This document shows positions 16,487-25,609 of a DNA stretch of 64,000 nucleotides, in pieces (position 1 is the stretch's first letter; each line of letters opens with the position of its first letter). The notes beneath the pieces were generated by a model that saw only the letters and a program-made list of their open reading frames with translations, was not told where the DNA came from and made no database searches. The stretch is from QVMM01 sp047030855 (GTDB lineage Bacteria > Bacteroidota > Bacteroidia > Bacteroidales > Dysgonomonadaceae): positions 1,488,001 through 1,552,000 of the forward strand of contig JBKYIJ010000008.1 of the NCBI GenBank assembly GCA_047030855.1, given 5' to 3'. The translations under genes were made by a program, and so were the position numbers.

Positions 16487-17580
16487 TTATTCATACGCTC
16501 CCATGCGTAGCATGTTCACTTCTTTTTCTGTCAGGTATCTCCATCTGCCGCGGGGCAGGTTCTTTTTAGTCAGTCCTGCGAAATAAACACGGTCGAGTTT
16601 TACTACCTGATATCCGAGCTTTTCAAAAATGCGGCGGACAACACGGTTTCTTCCCGAATGTATTTCTATGCCGACTTCGTTCAGCACGTCTTCAGCGACA
16701 TAAGCGATCGAATCGGCGTGTATTTCCCCGTCGTCCAGCTCAATGCCGTCGGCTATCGCCTGCATGTCTTCTATTGCTACGTCCCTGTCGAGGCGAACCT
16801 GATAGATTTTTTTCTTTTTAAACTTCGGGTGCATCAGTTTGGATGCAAGATCGCCGTCGTTTGTCAAAAGCAGGACGCCTGTCGTATTCCTGTCAAGTCT
16901 TCCCACAGGATAAATACGTTCGGTACAAGCGTTTTTTACAAGATCCATAACCGTTTTCCTGTTTTCGGGATCGTCCGAAGTCGTAACGCAGTTCTTCGGT
17001 TTGTTCAGCAGCACATATATCTTGCTCTCGAGGCTGACAAGCTGATCGTGGAACGTAACATGATCTCCTCGCGTCACTTTTGCTCCCAATTCGGACACAA
17101 CCTGTCCGTTAACTTTCACTACGCCTGCCGTAATATAAGAATCGGCTTCACGGCGCGAACATACGCCTGCATTCGCCAGATACTTGTTGAGGCGTATCGG
17201 AGTGTTCGGATCAATGTTTTCTTTATACTTAACGGGTTTAATAAGTATTTTCTTTTTACTTATTATTCTTGTCGCGGGTGTTCTTTGAGCCGACCTTTTT
17301 ATTATAGCCGCCTCCTTGATTGTAACCGCCGCCCCTGTTATCTCTCCTTTGTGTAGAATAACCATTGGAACTTCTTCTGTCATTCCTGTTGTTGTCTCTG
17401 CTTACATTGCTTGTCCCTACTCGGTTAAGCGATGTTCGGGTGTCTCCGACTCTCGGGCGTTTTTTCTTTATCGGAATTCCGTTTTGATTGTTGAAATTCC
17501 CCTCCATTCCTTGAAGATGAACGACCCTCCCGGCTTTCATTACCGTCTTGATAACGAAAATCATCTTTGTCTGTAATCAT
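16487..17580 (-). CDS. rluB: Pseudouridine synthase RluB family; N-terminal basic tail split by two frameshifts
   Basis: The catalytic part is intact in one frame: an S4 domain (RLNKYLANAGVCSRREAD) and an RsuA/RluB domain with the catalytic GRLDRNTTGVLLLTNDG and a C-terminal RGRWRYLTEKEV. Such enzymes modify 23S rRNA (U2605 region). Bacteroidetes homologues carry a long Arg/Asn/Gly-rich N-terminal tail, and it is visible here but spread over two other frames. The ATG at 17580 opens MITDKDDFRYQDGNE and continues to RNGG. After the C4 run at 17499-17502 (G4 on the coding strand) the tail continues in the next frame, including NNRNDRRSSNGY and RRDNRGGGYNQGGGYN. Near 17256 it shifts again to KKKILIKPVKY. 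Removing one base at each site restores a single protein of about 364 aa. Confidence 0.85.
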
Positions 17581-17642
17581 AGTTTTGTCAAGTTAATTTG
17601 ATTAATAAAACGTTTTAATTGTACCCTCACGGGCAGTTATTT

Positions 17643-18986
17643 TTATACCCCTGTATATGTATGGGGCGTTATTTTCTTTAATTCTTTTTTCAGTTCGTCC
17701 GAAACATCCAGATTATCTATAAAGTTACGGATAGACTCTTCGGTAATATCCGTATTTGTACGTGTCAGTGCCTTCAAAGCCTCATACGGCTGAGGATATC
17801 CTTCTCTGCGCAGAATGGTTTGTATTCCCTCTGCCACGACAGCCCAGCAATTGTCCAAATCATCATATAATGCTTTCTCGTTCAGGATAAGTTTGCTTAT
17901 GCCCTTTAAAGTGCTTTGCATCGCTATCATTATGTGTCCCATCGGAACACCGATATTCCGTAGTACGGTAGAATCCGTCAAATCTCTCTGTAAACGAGAA
18001 ACGGGCAATTTAGACGCCAGATGTTCCAAAAGCGCGTTTGCAATGCCGAGATTGCCTTCCGCATTTTCAAAATCGATAGGGTTCACTTTGTGCGGCATTG
18101 CCGACGACCCGACTTCGCCTTCTTTTATTTTCTGCTTGAAATATTCCATGGATATATATTGCCACATATCCCTGTTGAAATCAATCAGTATTGTATTTAT
18201 TCTTTTCAGTCCGTCGAATACAGCCGCCAGATTGTCATAGTTGGATATTTGCGTCGTCCATTCTTCTCGTACCATGCCGAGCTTGGATTCGACGAAAGAC
18301 GATCCGAACCGCTTCCAGTCGTATTCGGGATATGCTGCTTTATGTGCGTTATAGTTGCCCGTAGCCCCGCCGAATTTTGCCGAGAAAGGAACGCTTTTCA
18401 ACAATGCCCTTTGTTTGATCAGGCGATCGACGAATACCATCATTTCTTTTCCCAATCGCGTTGGTGAAGCAGGTTGTCCGTGAGTTTTGGCAAGCATCGG
18501 GACTGTTTCCCATTTTTCAGCCATAGCGTTCAGTTCCGATATCAGCTGTTCCAGCAACGGATAATACACGTTGTCCAGAGAATCTTTGAACGAAAGCGGA
18601 ATAGAAGTGTTGTTGATGTCTTGCGAAGTCAGTCCGAAATGGATGAATTCCTTGTATTGTTGCAGGTTCAGTCTGTCAAATTCCTCTTTGATAAAATATT
18701 CCACTGCTTTGACATCGTGATTCGTTATTCTTTCGATCTCCTTAATATGATCGGCTTCCTTTTCCGAAAAATTGGCAATGATATCCTGCAATTTTACAAA
18801 AACAGTTTTGTCTATCGACTCCAATTGAGGCAAAGGCAGTTCGCACAATGCGATAAAGTACTCTATCTCAACTTTTACGCGATACTTGATTAGAGCATAT
18901 TCGGAAAAATAATCAGCTAACTCATATGTTTTGCTACGATATCTTCCATCTATCGGCGAAATCGCAGTAAGCGTACTTAAACTCAT
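17643..18986 (-). CDS. purB: Adenylosuccinate lyase
   Basis: PurB cleaves SAICAR to AICAR and adenylosuccinate to AMP in purine synthesis. The 447-aa protein has the fumarase/aspartase-superfamily fold. It starts LTAISPIDGRYRSK (typical of long PurB), has LTSQDINNTS and KTHGQPASPTRLGKEM with the catalytic His region, and the signature GSSAMPHKVNPIDFENAEG. A minus-strand -7 element TAACTTTG (19107-19100) gives a leader of about 105 nt. rluB follows after a gap of about 60 bp. Confidence 0.97.
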   Translation of the reverse strand: MSLSTLTAISPIDGRYRSKTYELADYFSEYALIKYRVKVEIEYFIALCELPLPQLESIDKTVFVKLQDIIANFSEKEADHIKEIERITNHDVKAVEYFIKEEFDRLNLQQYKEFIHFGLTSQDINNTSIPLSFKDSLDNVYYPLLEQLISELNAMAEKWETVPMLAKTHGQPASPTRLGKEMMVFVDRLIKQRALLKSVPFSAKFGGATGNYNAHKAAYPEYDWKRFGSSFVESKLGMVREEWTTQISNYDNLAAVFDGLKRINTILIDFNRDMWQYISMEYFKQKIKEGEVGSSAMPHKVNPIDFENAEGNLGIANALLEHLASKLPVSRLQRDLTDSTVLRNIGVPMGHIMIAMQSTLKGISKLILNEKALYDDLDNCWAVVAEGIQTILRREGYPQPYEALKALTRTNTDITEESIRNFIDNLDVSDELKKELKKITPHTYTGV

Positions 18987-19099
18987 AATTACAATAAGTG
19001 TATCAAAAGAGTGTTTTGTGTTTTGTTTACAGGTTTTTGATTCTTTACTAAAAGAACTTTTTGACTTCCTTGCTTTTAAGGCGGATAACCTTTGAACGG

Positions 19100-19107
19100 C
19101 AAAGTTA
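19100..19107 (-). promoter_or_regulatory. -7 element of purB
   Basis: TAACTTTG on the minus strand matches the Bacteroidetes -7 consensus TAnnTTTG. No clear -33 TTTG is visible at the right distance. Confidence 0.45.
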
Positions 19108-19154
19108 AGGATAAAAATGTGAAAAATGAATATTTGAGATTGTTAAATAATGCT

Positions 19155-19763
19155 TTAGCTGTCTAAAAAATCAAATTCGAGTTGTTTTTCAAGCAGACGG
19201 AAACTTTTTCTGTGAAAAGGAGTTATCCCGAGATCGTGAATCGCTTTTCTGTGGGCAATCGTCGGATAGCCTTTGTTCTTATCCCAGCCGTAATCGGGAT
19301 ATTCCATGTGCAAAGCTTGCATGTAATCGTCCCTGTATGTCTTTGCCAGAACGGACGCCGCAGCAATCGAACAATATTTTCCGTCGCCTTTTATTATGCA
19401 GGTATGAGGGATATCGCCATAGGGCTTAAATCGGTTGCCGTCGATAATGAGATATTGCGGCTTTATTTTCAGTTTTGCGATTGCCCTGTGCATGGCGAGA
19501 AAAGACGCGTTCAGTATGTTTATTTCGTCTATCTCTTCTGCCGATACTATCCCGATAGCCCACGCAACGGCTTTTTCCTCTATTATGGGACGAATTTCGT
19601 AACGAGCTTTCTCCGATAATTTTTTCGAATCGTTCAGTTTCTCGCAATGGAAATCGGAAGGCAATATAACTGCTGCGGCAAACACAGGCCCTGCAAGGCA
19701 GCCTCTTCCTGCTTCGTCGCATCCTGCTTCCGACACGTCTTTATTATATGATAGTTCCAACAT
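19155..19763 (-). CDS. rnhB: Ribonuclease HII
   Basis: RNase HII cleaves the RNA strand of RNA-DNA hybrids and removes single ribonucleotides from DNA. The motif CDEAGRGCLAGPVFAAAVIL near the N-terminus provides the first acidic residues (Asp16, Glu17 from the chosen start); YLIIDGNRF and the DDYMQALH region follow. The total is 202 aa. I chose ATG 19763 rather than the longer in-frame start at 19814, because the longer form would overlap the upstream glycosylase gene and adds non-homologous sequence; AGAAAGG precedes this ATG directly. It is the last gene of the psd-pssA-DUF4834-glycosylase-rnhB operon. Confidence 0.95.
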   Translation of the reverse strand: MLELSYNKDVSEAGCDEAGRGCLAGPVFAAAVILPSDFHCEKLNDSKKLSEKARYEIRPIIEEKAVAWAIGIVSAEEIDEINILNASFLAMHRAIAKLKIKPQYLIIDGNRFKPYGDIPHTCIIKGDGKYCSIAAASVLAKTYRDDYMQALHMEYPDYGWDKNKGYPTIAHRKAIHDLGITPFHRKSFRLLEKQLEFDFLDS

Positions 19764-19788
19764 CCTTTCTGATATAAAGCAGTAATTT

Positions 19789-20286
19789 TCACATCTGTTT
19801 TTTCTGCAAAACATCCGAAATTATACTCCAAGCCTTGATCTTTGACTCAAGATTCATCCTTGCATTGGCGCTGCTGGGAGAAGGCAGAGTATAATATTCC
19901 TTATCGGCGTCTTTCATTATATATTTGAAATACAGTCTTTCAGCGACTTTACTGGTGAAAAACACCGATTTAACCTGTGGATATTTCGCATATAATGCAT
20001 TGAAATCGTTTATCTGCTCATTTTTTATGGCACTGTCGAGGCTGCCTTCGCGTTCGCAATGAGCCAGCACGTCCCATAAGGCAATATGATGTTTGTATAA
20101 AAAAGCTTTTTTTAGCTGATACTCTGTCGAGTATTCTTCGTTAAAAAGGCTGAACATGATTTGCCAGAAATGATTGCTTTTATGGGCATAATATTCCTGT
20201 CTGCGTAACGATTCTTCGCCGGGCATAGTTCCGAGCAGCAGGATTTTTGAGTTTGAATCAACGATGGGAGGAAAAGACGATTTCAT
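19789..20286 (-). CDS. Hypoxanthine (deoxyinosine)-type DNA glycosylase of the UDG/Mug superfamily
   Basis: This 165-aa base-excision-repair enzyme has the uracil-DNA-glycosylase fold. The substrate-loop motif LLGTMPGEESL (residues 17-27), the YYAHKSNHFW stretch and the C-terminal LPSPSSANAR match the bacterial hypoxanthine-DNA glycosylase subgroup, which removes deaminated adenine. G:T/U mismatch (Mug-type) activity is an alternative. It lies 6 bp after DUF4834 and about 25 bp before rnhB, placing two DNA-repair functions at the end of a phospholipid operon. Confidence 0.85.
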   Translation of the reverse strand: MKSSFPPIVDSNSKILLLGTMPGEESLRRQEYYAHKSNHFWQIMFSLFNEEYSTEYQLKKAFLYKHHIALWDVLAHCEREGSLDSAIKNEQINDFNALYAKYPQVKSVFFTSKVAERLYFKYIMKDADKEYYTLPSPSSANARMNLESKIKAWSIISDVLQKKQM

Positions 20287-20292
20287 GATTTT

Positions 20293-20517
20293 TTATTCGA
20301 TTTCTTCGTAATCGACATATTCCCCTTCGTTCTTTTTGAATATTTTTTTATGATGTTTCGATTCCTGCGATCCGTTGTTCTGCTCGTAATTCGTCTGCTT
20401 ATTTTGCCCGTTGGAAGTCGGTTTCCTGAAAAATATTCTCAAGATCGACATTCCCGCTGATAAAATAAGAACGACTACGGATAATATTATAAAGAAGAAA
20501 AATAATAAAAATGACAT
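20293..20517 (-). CDS. DUF4834 family small membrane protein
   Basis: The 74-aa protein has one N-terminal transmembrane helix (LLFFFFIILSVVVLILSAGM), a polar Asn/Gln-rich linker, and the conserved acidic tail GEYVDYEEIE that defines DUF4834 in Bacteroidetes. The function is unknown. The family is typically encoded next to psd/pssA, as here (about 40 bp after pssA), which hints at a role in envelope lipid metabolism, but this is association only. Confidence 0.85.
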   Translation of the reverse strand: MSFLLFFFFIILSVVVLILSAGMSILRIFFRKPTSNGQNKQTNYEQNNGSQESKHHKKIFKKNEGEYVDYEEIE

Positions 20518-20556
20518 CTATCGTATTTTGTTTTGTGATAAGTAAACTTATTCAAA

Positions 20557-21267
20557 TTAATTATTCTCTTTAGTCCGAAGATAAGAAAATAATGAAAGAA
20601 CTATATAAAACAGCATTCCTGCCGCCAAGCCCAATATGTTTAGGAATATTACGGCTGTTACTATAAAAACAATTAACAGGTATCTTAGTTCATTTCCTTT
20701 CAATCCGAGACTTTTGATTTTGAGTGAAAACATCGGAATTTCGGCGATCATCAGAAACGAAAAAATAATGATCAAAACTATGACGATGACCGAAAGCAAA
20801 ACTGAGGGTGCGAATCTTTCGTGGATGCCGTATATGAAACTGATCCAGAACAAAGCATTGGCAGGCGTCGGCAACCCGATGAAAGATGTCGTTTGCCTCT
20901 CGTCTATGTTGAATTTAGCCAGCCTCAGAGCTGAAAACACAGCAATCAGAAATGCGACGTAAGGGATGTAAGGAGCTATTGCATTAACGGACGAAAACGT
21001 CGCCGTGTTTTCAGACAAATACCTGAAAATAACAAGGCTCGGAGCCACACCGAAACTAACCATATCGGCCAAAGAGTCGAGCTCTTTTCCTATAGCCGAA
21101 GGTGCTTTTAACAATCTTGCCATAAACCCGTCGAAGAAGTCAAAAACAGCAGCTATGATTACCCACACTACTACCCAGAAATATTCACCGCTGAATGCCA
21201 TAACCGAAGCTATGCATCCCGAAAACAGGTTTAAAGAAGTGAACAGATTGGGAATATGTTTTTTCAT
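20557..21267 (-). CDS. pssA: CDP-diacylglycerol--serine O-phosphatidyltransferase
   Basis: This membrane enzyme makes phosphatidylserine from CDP-diacylglycerol and serine. The 236-aa protein starts MKKHIPNLFTSLNLFSGC and carries the CDP-alcohol phosphotransferase motif (DG-x2-AR-x8-G-x3-D-x3-D) in FFDGFMARLL...GKELDSLADMVSFG, followed by six or so helices. Its start overlaps the psd stop by 4 bp, so the two consecutive steps of phosphatidylethanolamine synthesis are translationally coupled. Confidence 0.95.
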   Translation of the reverse strand: MKKHIPNLFTSLNLFSGCIASVMAFSGEYFWVVVWVIIAAVFDFFDGFMARLLKAPSAIGKELDSLADMVSFGVAPSLVIFRYLSENTATFSSVNAIAPYIPYVAFLIAVFSALRLAKFNIDERQTTSFIGLPTPANALFWISFIYGIHERFAPSVLLSVIVIVLIIIFSFLMIAEIPMFSLKIKSLGLKGNELRYLLIVFIVTAVIFLNILGLAAGMLFYIVLSLFSYLRTKENN

Positions 21268-21935
21268 TGTTTATTCGATAGAAGTTCTGCAATAACGGTT
21301 TGATTTCCTGTTACTTTCTGATCCATTTCCACATTCACCTGAGTACCGACCGGTAAATATACATCTACGCGTGATCCGAGTTTTATAAATCCGAAATGTT
21401 CGTCGATATTTGCCGTATCTCCTACTTCGGGATAAGTCACTATTCGGCGCGCCATCGCACCTGCAATCTGGCGGACAAGTATTTCCACGCCGTCCGCACG
21501 TTCGATCACTACTGTCGAGCGTTCGTTTTCCGTGCTGGATTTCGGCAAATAAGCCGCCATAAATCTGCCTTTATGATGCCGTTTTAACTTGACTTTTCCG
21601 TTTACGGGAAACCAGTTTGCATGTACGTTAAGCACCGACATGAAAATGGATACCTGCAATCGCTTATCTTTGAAATACTCCGGTTCGAAAACTTCCTCTA
21701 TTGCCACGATTTTTCCGTCGGCGGGTGCTACTACGGAGTTTTCCATGTCGCCTGTAAATCTGCGGTGCGGGCTTCTGAAAAAGTTAAGCAATGCCAGATA
21801 CAAAAATATCGAGCAAGCCAATATCAGGTATGTCAGAAAACATTTATGAAAAAAGTAAAACAGACATACGTTCAGTACCAGCAAAGTAATAAAAGAGATT
21901 GCTAAAATTTCACGACCTTCGTGATGTACTTTCAT
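21264..21935 (-). CDS. psd: Phosphatidylserine decarboxylase proenzyme
   Basis: Psd converts phosphatidylserine to phosphatidylethanolamine with a self-generated pyruvoyl cofactor. The 223-aa protein is the short type: two N-terminal hydrophobic helices, then VVAPADGKIV, SIFMSVLNVHANWFPVNG and the autocleavage site FIKLGSRVDVYLP, where the Ser after Leu-Gly becomes the pyruvoyl group. A -7-like TATTTTTG lies on the minus strand at 21981-21974, upstream of the start. First gene of the five-gene operon. Confidence 0.95.
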   Translation of the reverse strand: MKVHHEGREILAISFITLLVLNVCLFYFFHKCFLTYLILACSIFLYLALLNFFRSPHRRFTGDMENSVVAPADGKIVAIEEVFEPEYFKDKRLQVSIFMSVLNVHANWFPVNGKVKLKRHHKGRFMAAYLPKSSTENERSTVVIERADGVEILVRQIAGAMARRIVTYPEVGDTANIDEHFGFIKLGSRVDVYLPVGTQVNVEMDQKVTGNQTVIAELLSNKQ

Positions 21936-22007
21936 ATTATTATTTGGTATGTTCGGATTTTAATAACAAAATACAAAAATATTTTTATTTGCCGAATATT
22001 CAAAAAT

Positions 22008-22033
22008 AAAAAGAGGTTATAAAACCTCTTTTT
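22008..22033. terminator. prs terminator
   Basis: A perfect 11-bp inverted repeat, AAAAAGAGGTT (22008-22018) with its complement (22023-22033) and an ATAA loop, has T-runs on both strands. It lies just past the prs stop and upstream of the psd operon. Confidence 0.85.
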
Positions 22034-22060
22034 ATTAATACTTATGAATCATTATATTAT

Positions 22061-22996
22061 TTACAATACGTAAAGTGAACTTATCGACTCGTTTGAGCAG
22101 ACTCTTTTTATCGCATCTGCGAAAACCGAAGCGACCGACAGTATTGTTACTTTCGGACATTGTTTGTGGTACGGAATGCTGTCGGTGAAAATAATTTCCG
22201 TTATTTTAGACTCTTCAATGCGTTCCGTTGCAGGATCGGACATAACCGCATGGCTTGCGATGGCTCTTACCGAGCGTGCCCCTGCGTTCATCATCAGATC
22301 GGCTGCTTTTGTTATTGTCCCTGCAGTGTCGACTATGTCGTCTACCAGCAAAACATCCATACCTTCGACGTCTCCGATGATTTGCATCTCCGAAACTTCA
22401 TTGGCTTTTTTCCTTAATTTGTAGCAAATAACCATCGGAACGCCAAAATATTTGGCATAAGAACTCGCCCTTTTTGTTCCGCCGACGTCGGGAGTTGCGA
22501 TAACAAGATTGTCTCTGTCAAGGTTTTTAATGTAATCTGTGAAGATTGCCGAAGCATACAGGTGATCCACGGGAACATTGAAAAATCCCTGAATCTGATC
22601 CGCATGCAGATCCATCGTTATCAATCTGTTGATTCCTGCCGCGCTCAGCATGTCCGCAATCAGTTTTGCGGCGATAGATACCCGCGGTTTGTCTTTTCTG
22701 TCCTGCCTTGCCCATCCGAAGTAAGGGATTACTGCCACGATCGAACGCGCGGATGCTCTTTTCGCGGCGTCAATCATCAGCAATAGCTCGAGCAGATTGT
22801 CCGAACTCGGAAATGTCGATTGGATTAAAAAAACCTGACAGCCTCTGATAGATTCTTCGTACGAAACTGAAAATTCTCCATCGGCAAAGTGCTCAATGTT
22901 CATATTTCCAAGCTGGCATCCCATTTTCTCACAGATTTTTTCTGCCAGATAACGGGATTTTGTTCCTGAAAATATTTTAAACGGGGCGTCTTCCAT
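22061..22996 (-). CDS. prs: Ribose-phosphate pyrophosphokinase
   Basis: Prs makes PRPP from ribose 5-phosphate and ATP for nucleotide, His and Trp synthesis, and here probably also for the UbiA-type phosphoribosyltransferase. The 311-aa protein shows FSGTKSRYLAEKICEKMG, FADGEFSV, the ATP/Mg site VIPYFGWARQDRK, the flexible-loop TMDLHADQIQGFF, and the PRPP-binding motif DVLLVDDIVDTAGT. A minus-strand -7 element TACTTTTG (23050-23043) lies about 50 bp before the ATG. Monocistronic, with its own terminator. Confidence 0.96.
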   Translation of the reverse strand: MEDAPFKIFSGTKSRYLAEKICEKMGCQLGNMNIEHFADGEFSVSYEESIRGCQVFLIQSTFPSSDNLLELLLMIDAAKRASARSIVAVIPYFGWARQDRKDKPRVSIAAKLIADMLSAAGINRLITMDLHADQIQGFFNVPVDHLYASAIFTDYIKNLDRDNLVIATPDVGGTKRASSYAKYFGVPMVICYKLRKKANEVSEMQIIGDVEGMDVLLVDDIVDTAGTITKAADLMMNAGARSVRAIASHAVMSDPATERIEESKITEIIFTDSIPYHKQCPKVTILSVASVFADAIKRVCSNESISSLYVL

Positions 22997-23042
22997 TTTT
23001 CTTTAAAATTTCTTGTATGAAGATTTAGTTACTTTTCTAATA

Positions 23043-23050
23043 CAAAAGTA
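23043..23050 (-). promoter_or_regulatory. -7 element of prs
   Basis: TACTTTTG on the minus strand, about 50 bp upstream of the prs start, matches the Bacteroidetes -7 consensus. The -33 element is not clear. Confidence 0.5.
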
Positions 23051-23075
23051 TAAACAATTGTTCAATTAGTGTTAT

Positions 23076-24764
23076 TTATTTAGTGCTGAATTTTATTATT
23101 TTACCCGAATATGCATTTATGTTCACGTCAAAAGATGCACCAAGCCCGCTTTTCAGTCTGCTTGTTTTTCCGCAAAGAAGTTCTTTGCATGATTTGAATA
23201 TACTTCCGTCTAACTTCATATATTCGTAAGCATGTTCGGGAATGTTGACGGAAGCCTGTATGTCCTTGTCCCCGAAGTTTGCTATTATGAGCAAAACTTC
23301 CTTTTTGTAAGATCGAAAGAACACATACAGTTTTTTCGGATCAAAATTCAGATTATCATAATTCACATACATCAGGTCAAAGAAATCACCTTTGTTGATA
23401 GCGTCTTCCTTGCCCGCGGTTGTGAGTAGTTTGGTGTAAAAACCCCGCAGTTCTTTCTCTTTGTCCGACAGTTGTTCATCGCCGAAGTTTCCGTTGTTAT
23501 ACCATCTGCGTAGTGTGTCGACCGACCAGTAATCAAATATGCTCGTCCGTCCGTCCGTTCCGCTGAACCCTTCCTTGTCCATTCCTTTTTCGCCTAACTC
23601 CTGACCCGAATATATCATCACGGGATTACGCCCCATCGTGGCTGAAACGATCATTGCTGGGATTGCTTTGAAAGGATCTTTAATGAAAAAATCGGAAGCG
23701 ATGCGTTGTTCATCGTGGTTTTCCAGAAAATTCAACATTCTTGGCTGCAATTCTTCAAGCATTTGCCAACATTGGCTTATGTCCGAAGAAGGTCTTTCTC
23801 CCCGTATTATTCCTTTCAGAGCGTCGTACAAACCTACTTTGTCGTACAGGTAGTCGAACTTTCCTGTGTAGGTATAGTTGTGGTATTCGTTCGGATTGTA
23901 TACTTCCGCGATAAAGATTGTGGAGCTGTGTTTCATTTTCACCCTTGCTATTACCCAATTCCAAAACTCTACGGGAACCATTTCCGCCATGTCGCAACGG
24001 AATCCGTCTACCCCTTTATCCGCCCAAAACGAGAGGATGTCTTTCATTTTGTACCATGTATCGGGTATGGGAGTAAAACATTTCTGATTATTGTTTGAGT
24101 AATCGACTCCGTAGTTCAGTTTCACCGTTTCGTACCAGTCGTTAATCGTCGGCTTGTTGTCGAACCTGTCGTTTCCTGTGGCTTTTGCGGGAAATTCCGT
24201 ATAAGATTCCTGTCCTTCTGTCGCAAGCTGGAGTTCGAGAGGTTGACCGGGTATATAATAGAAATTGTTGTCGGGATTAAAAAATACCGTATTGTCATCG
24301 TTTTCTCCGAATTCTTTCGCTTTTCGCGGCTTCGAATCCGAGAAATATTGCCGTGCAACATGATTGGGAACAAAGTCGATTATGACTTTCAGTCCTGCTT
24401 TATGCGTCCTTTCTATTAATTCTTCGAATTCGTCCATTCTGTTTTCGACGTTGTCCGCAAGATCGGGATCGACATCGTAATAGTCGCGGATGGCATAAGG
24501 CGATCCTGCATTACCTTTCACCACAACAGGATTGTCTTTCCTTATTCCGTAGGCGGAATAATCGGTTTTGGAAGCATGCTCGATTACGCCCATATACCAG
24601 ATATGCGTGAATCCCATTTTTTTTATTTCGGACAGAGCCTTGCGTGAAAATGAAGAAAACTTACCGACGCCGTTTTCTTCAATCGTTCCGTTTTCTTTGT
24701 TTGTGTTTTTTGTATTCCCGAATAATCGGGGAAATACCTGATATATGAATATTTTTGATTCCAT
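23076..24764 (-). CDS. Glycoside hydrolase family 13 (alpha-amylase family) enzyme
   Basis: The 562-aa protein has no signal peptide, so it is probably cytosolic and acts on imported maltooligosaccharides or glycogen. The GH13 conserved regions are present: I DFVPNH (130-135), II GFRCDMAE with nucleophile Asp258, III FIAEVYN with acid/base Glu287, and IV LENHDEQR with the transition-state Asp. It begins directly with the TIM-barrel strand KIFIYQVFPR and ends with a beta-sheet domain C. The exact specificity (alpha-amylase, glucosidase or transferase) cannot be assigned. Confidence 0.92.
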   Translation of the reverse strand: MESKIFIYQVFPRLFGNTKNTNKENGTIEENGVGKFSSFSRKALSEIKKMGFTHIWYMGVIEHASKTDYSAYGIRKDNPVVVKGNAGSPYAIRDYYDVDPDLADNVENRMDEFEELIERTHKAGLKVIIDFVPNHVARQYFSDSKPRKAKEFGENDDNTVFFNPDNNFYYIPGQPLELQLATEGQESYTEFPAKATGNDRFDNKPTINDWYETVKLNYGVDYSNNNQKCFTPIPDTWYKMKDILSFWADKGVDGFRCDMAEMVPVEFWNWVIARVKMKHSSTIFIAEVYNPNEYHNYTYTGKFDYLYDKVGLYDALKGIIRGERPSSDISQCWQMLEELQPRMLNFLENHDEQRIASDFFIKDPFKAIPAMIVSATMGRNPVMIYSGQELGEKGMDKEGFSGTDGRTSIFDYWSVDTLRRWYNNGNFGDEQLSDKEKELRGFYTKLLTTAGKEDAINKGDFFDLMYVNYDNLNFDPKKLYVFFRSYKKEVLLIIANFGDKDIQASVNIPEHAYEYMKLDGSIFKSCKELLCGKTSRLKSGLGASFDVNINAYSGKIIKFSTK

Positions 24765-24821
24765 TTTTTCCCTGTTTTAGTGACACTGATCTGATTTGTA
24801 TTTGATCGGAATCTGTTTTGT

Positions 24822-25601
24822 TTATTTTTCGAGTGTTTCCATTTTTTTTACCAAGATTTTTTTTGCCGTTTTGTAACCGATGTCATAAATCTCCTGTACG
24901 TGATCGAGGCTGAACATCGAAAATTTCGAGACTTTGGTCGATTCGATTAAAATATCGCATAATTCTCTGTCCAACAGAGTGTTTGATATGGACATATAGT
25001 GAAACGATCTTTCGATAATATATAACAAAGAGTTTTTATATTTTTGAACCGTCAGCGGAGAAACGTTTACTCCTATTACTTTTTCACATTCTCCGCGGAT
25101 TACCGATACGGGAAAATTTTTGAACAAACCTCCGTCGGAATAATGCACTCCGTTTATCTCCATAGGAGAGAAAACGATAGGGTAGGAACATGATGCTATA
25201 ACGGCAGGAATAAGTTCGCCTGAGGAAAAGGTTGTCGAAACGCCGTTTTCTATGTCTGTGGCGACTATTCTGAAAGGAATTTTCAGTTCGTTGAAATTTC
25301 GGGCTTTAAGGTGTTTCTTTAAGAAATGGTTAAGTTTGTCGATTTTAAATATTCCCGCATGTGGAATTGAGAATGCCGCGAAATCGCGAAAATCTTTATT
25401 CGAAAAAAAAGAAGCAATGTCTTTTGGAGAATGTCCGTCGGCATATAAAACACCCGCTAATGCTCCCGCACTTGTCCCCGACATAACGTCGGGCTTTAAT
25501 CCCGCTTCTTCCAGTGCCTGAAGAACGCCTAAGTGTGCAAATCCTTTTGCACCGCCTCCGCTAAGAGCTACGCCTAAGGGGTATTTACGTGCCGTTTTCA
25601 T
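24822..25601 (-). CDS. Patatin-like phospholipase (RssA-type)
   Basis: This predicted serine lipid acyl hydrolase has 259 aa and a Ser-Asp catalytic dyad. The oxyanion loop is GGGAKG (15-20), the nucleophile elbow GTSAG (42-46, Ser44), and the catalytic Asp sits in YSDGGLF near residue 155. There is no signal peptide and no beta-barrel domain, so it is the short cytosolic RssA/YchK type. It is the most distal gene of a minus-strand run with two DUF4468 genes and an acyltransferase (9 bp after the nearer DUF4468 gene), suggesting a link to phospholipid turnover. Confidence 0.9.
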   Translation of the reverse strand: MKTARKYPLGVALSGGGAKGFAHLGVLQALEEAGLKPDVMSGTSAGALAGVLYADGHSPKDIASFFSNKDFRDFAAFSIPHAGIFKIDKLNHFLKKHLKARNFNELKIPFRIVATDIENGVSTTFSSGELIPAVIASCSYPIVFSPMEINGVHYSDGGLFKNFPVSVIRGECEKVIGVNVSPLTVQKYKNSLLYIIERSFHYMSISNTLLDRELCDILIESTKVSKFSMFSLDHVQEIYDIGYKTAKKILVKKMETLEK

Positions 25602-25609
25602 ATTTCGTA

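Noticed and set aside
17256..17564. Separate gene for a 102-aa Arg/Gly/Asn-rich protein
   Set aside because: It is better explained as the frameshifted N-terminal tail of RluB, since it has the usual tail composition and joins the S4 domain after one base change.
18987..19154. Possible small RNA or gene between purB and rnhB
   Set aside because: Only the purB promoter element and AT-rich sequence are visible; no stable hairpin or frame with support.
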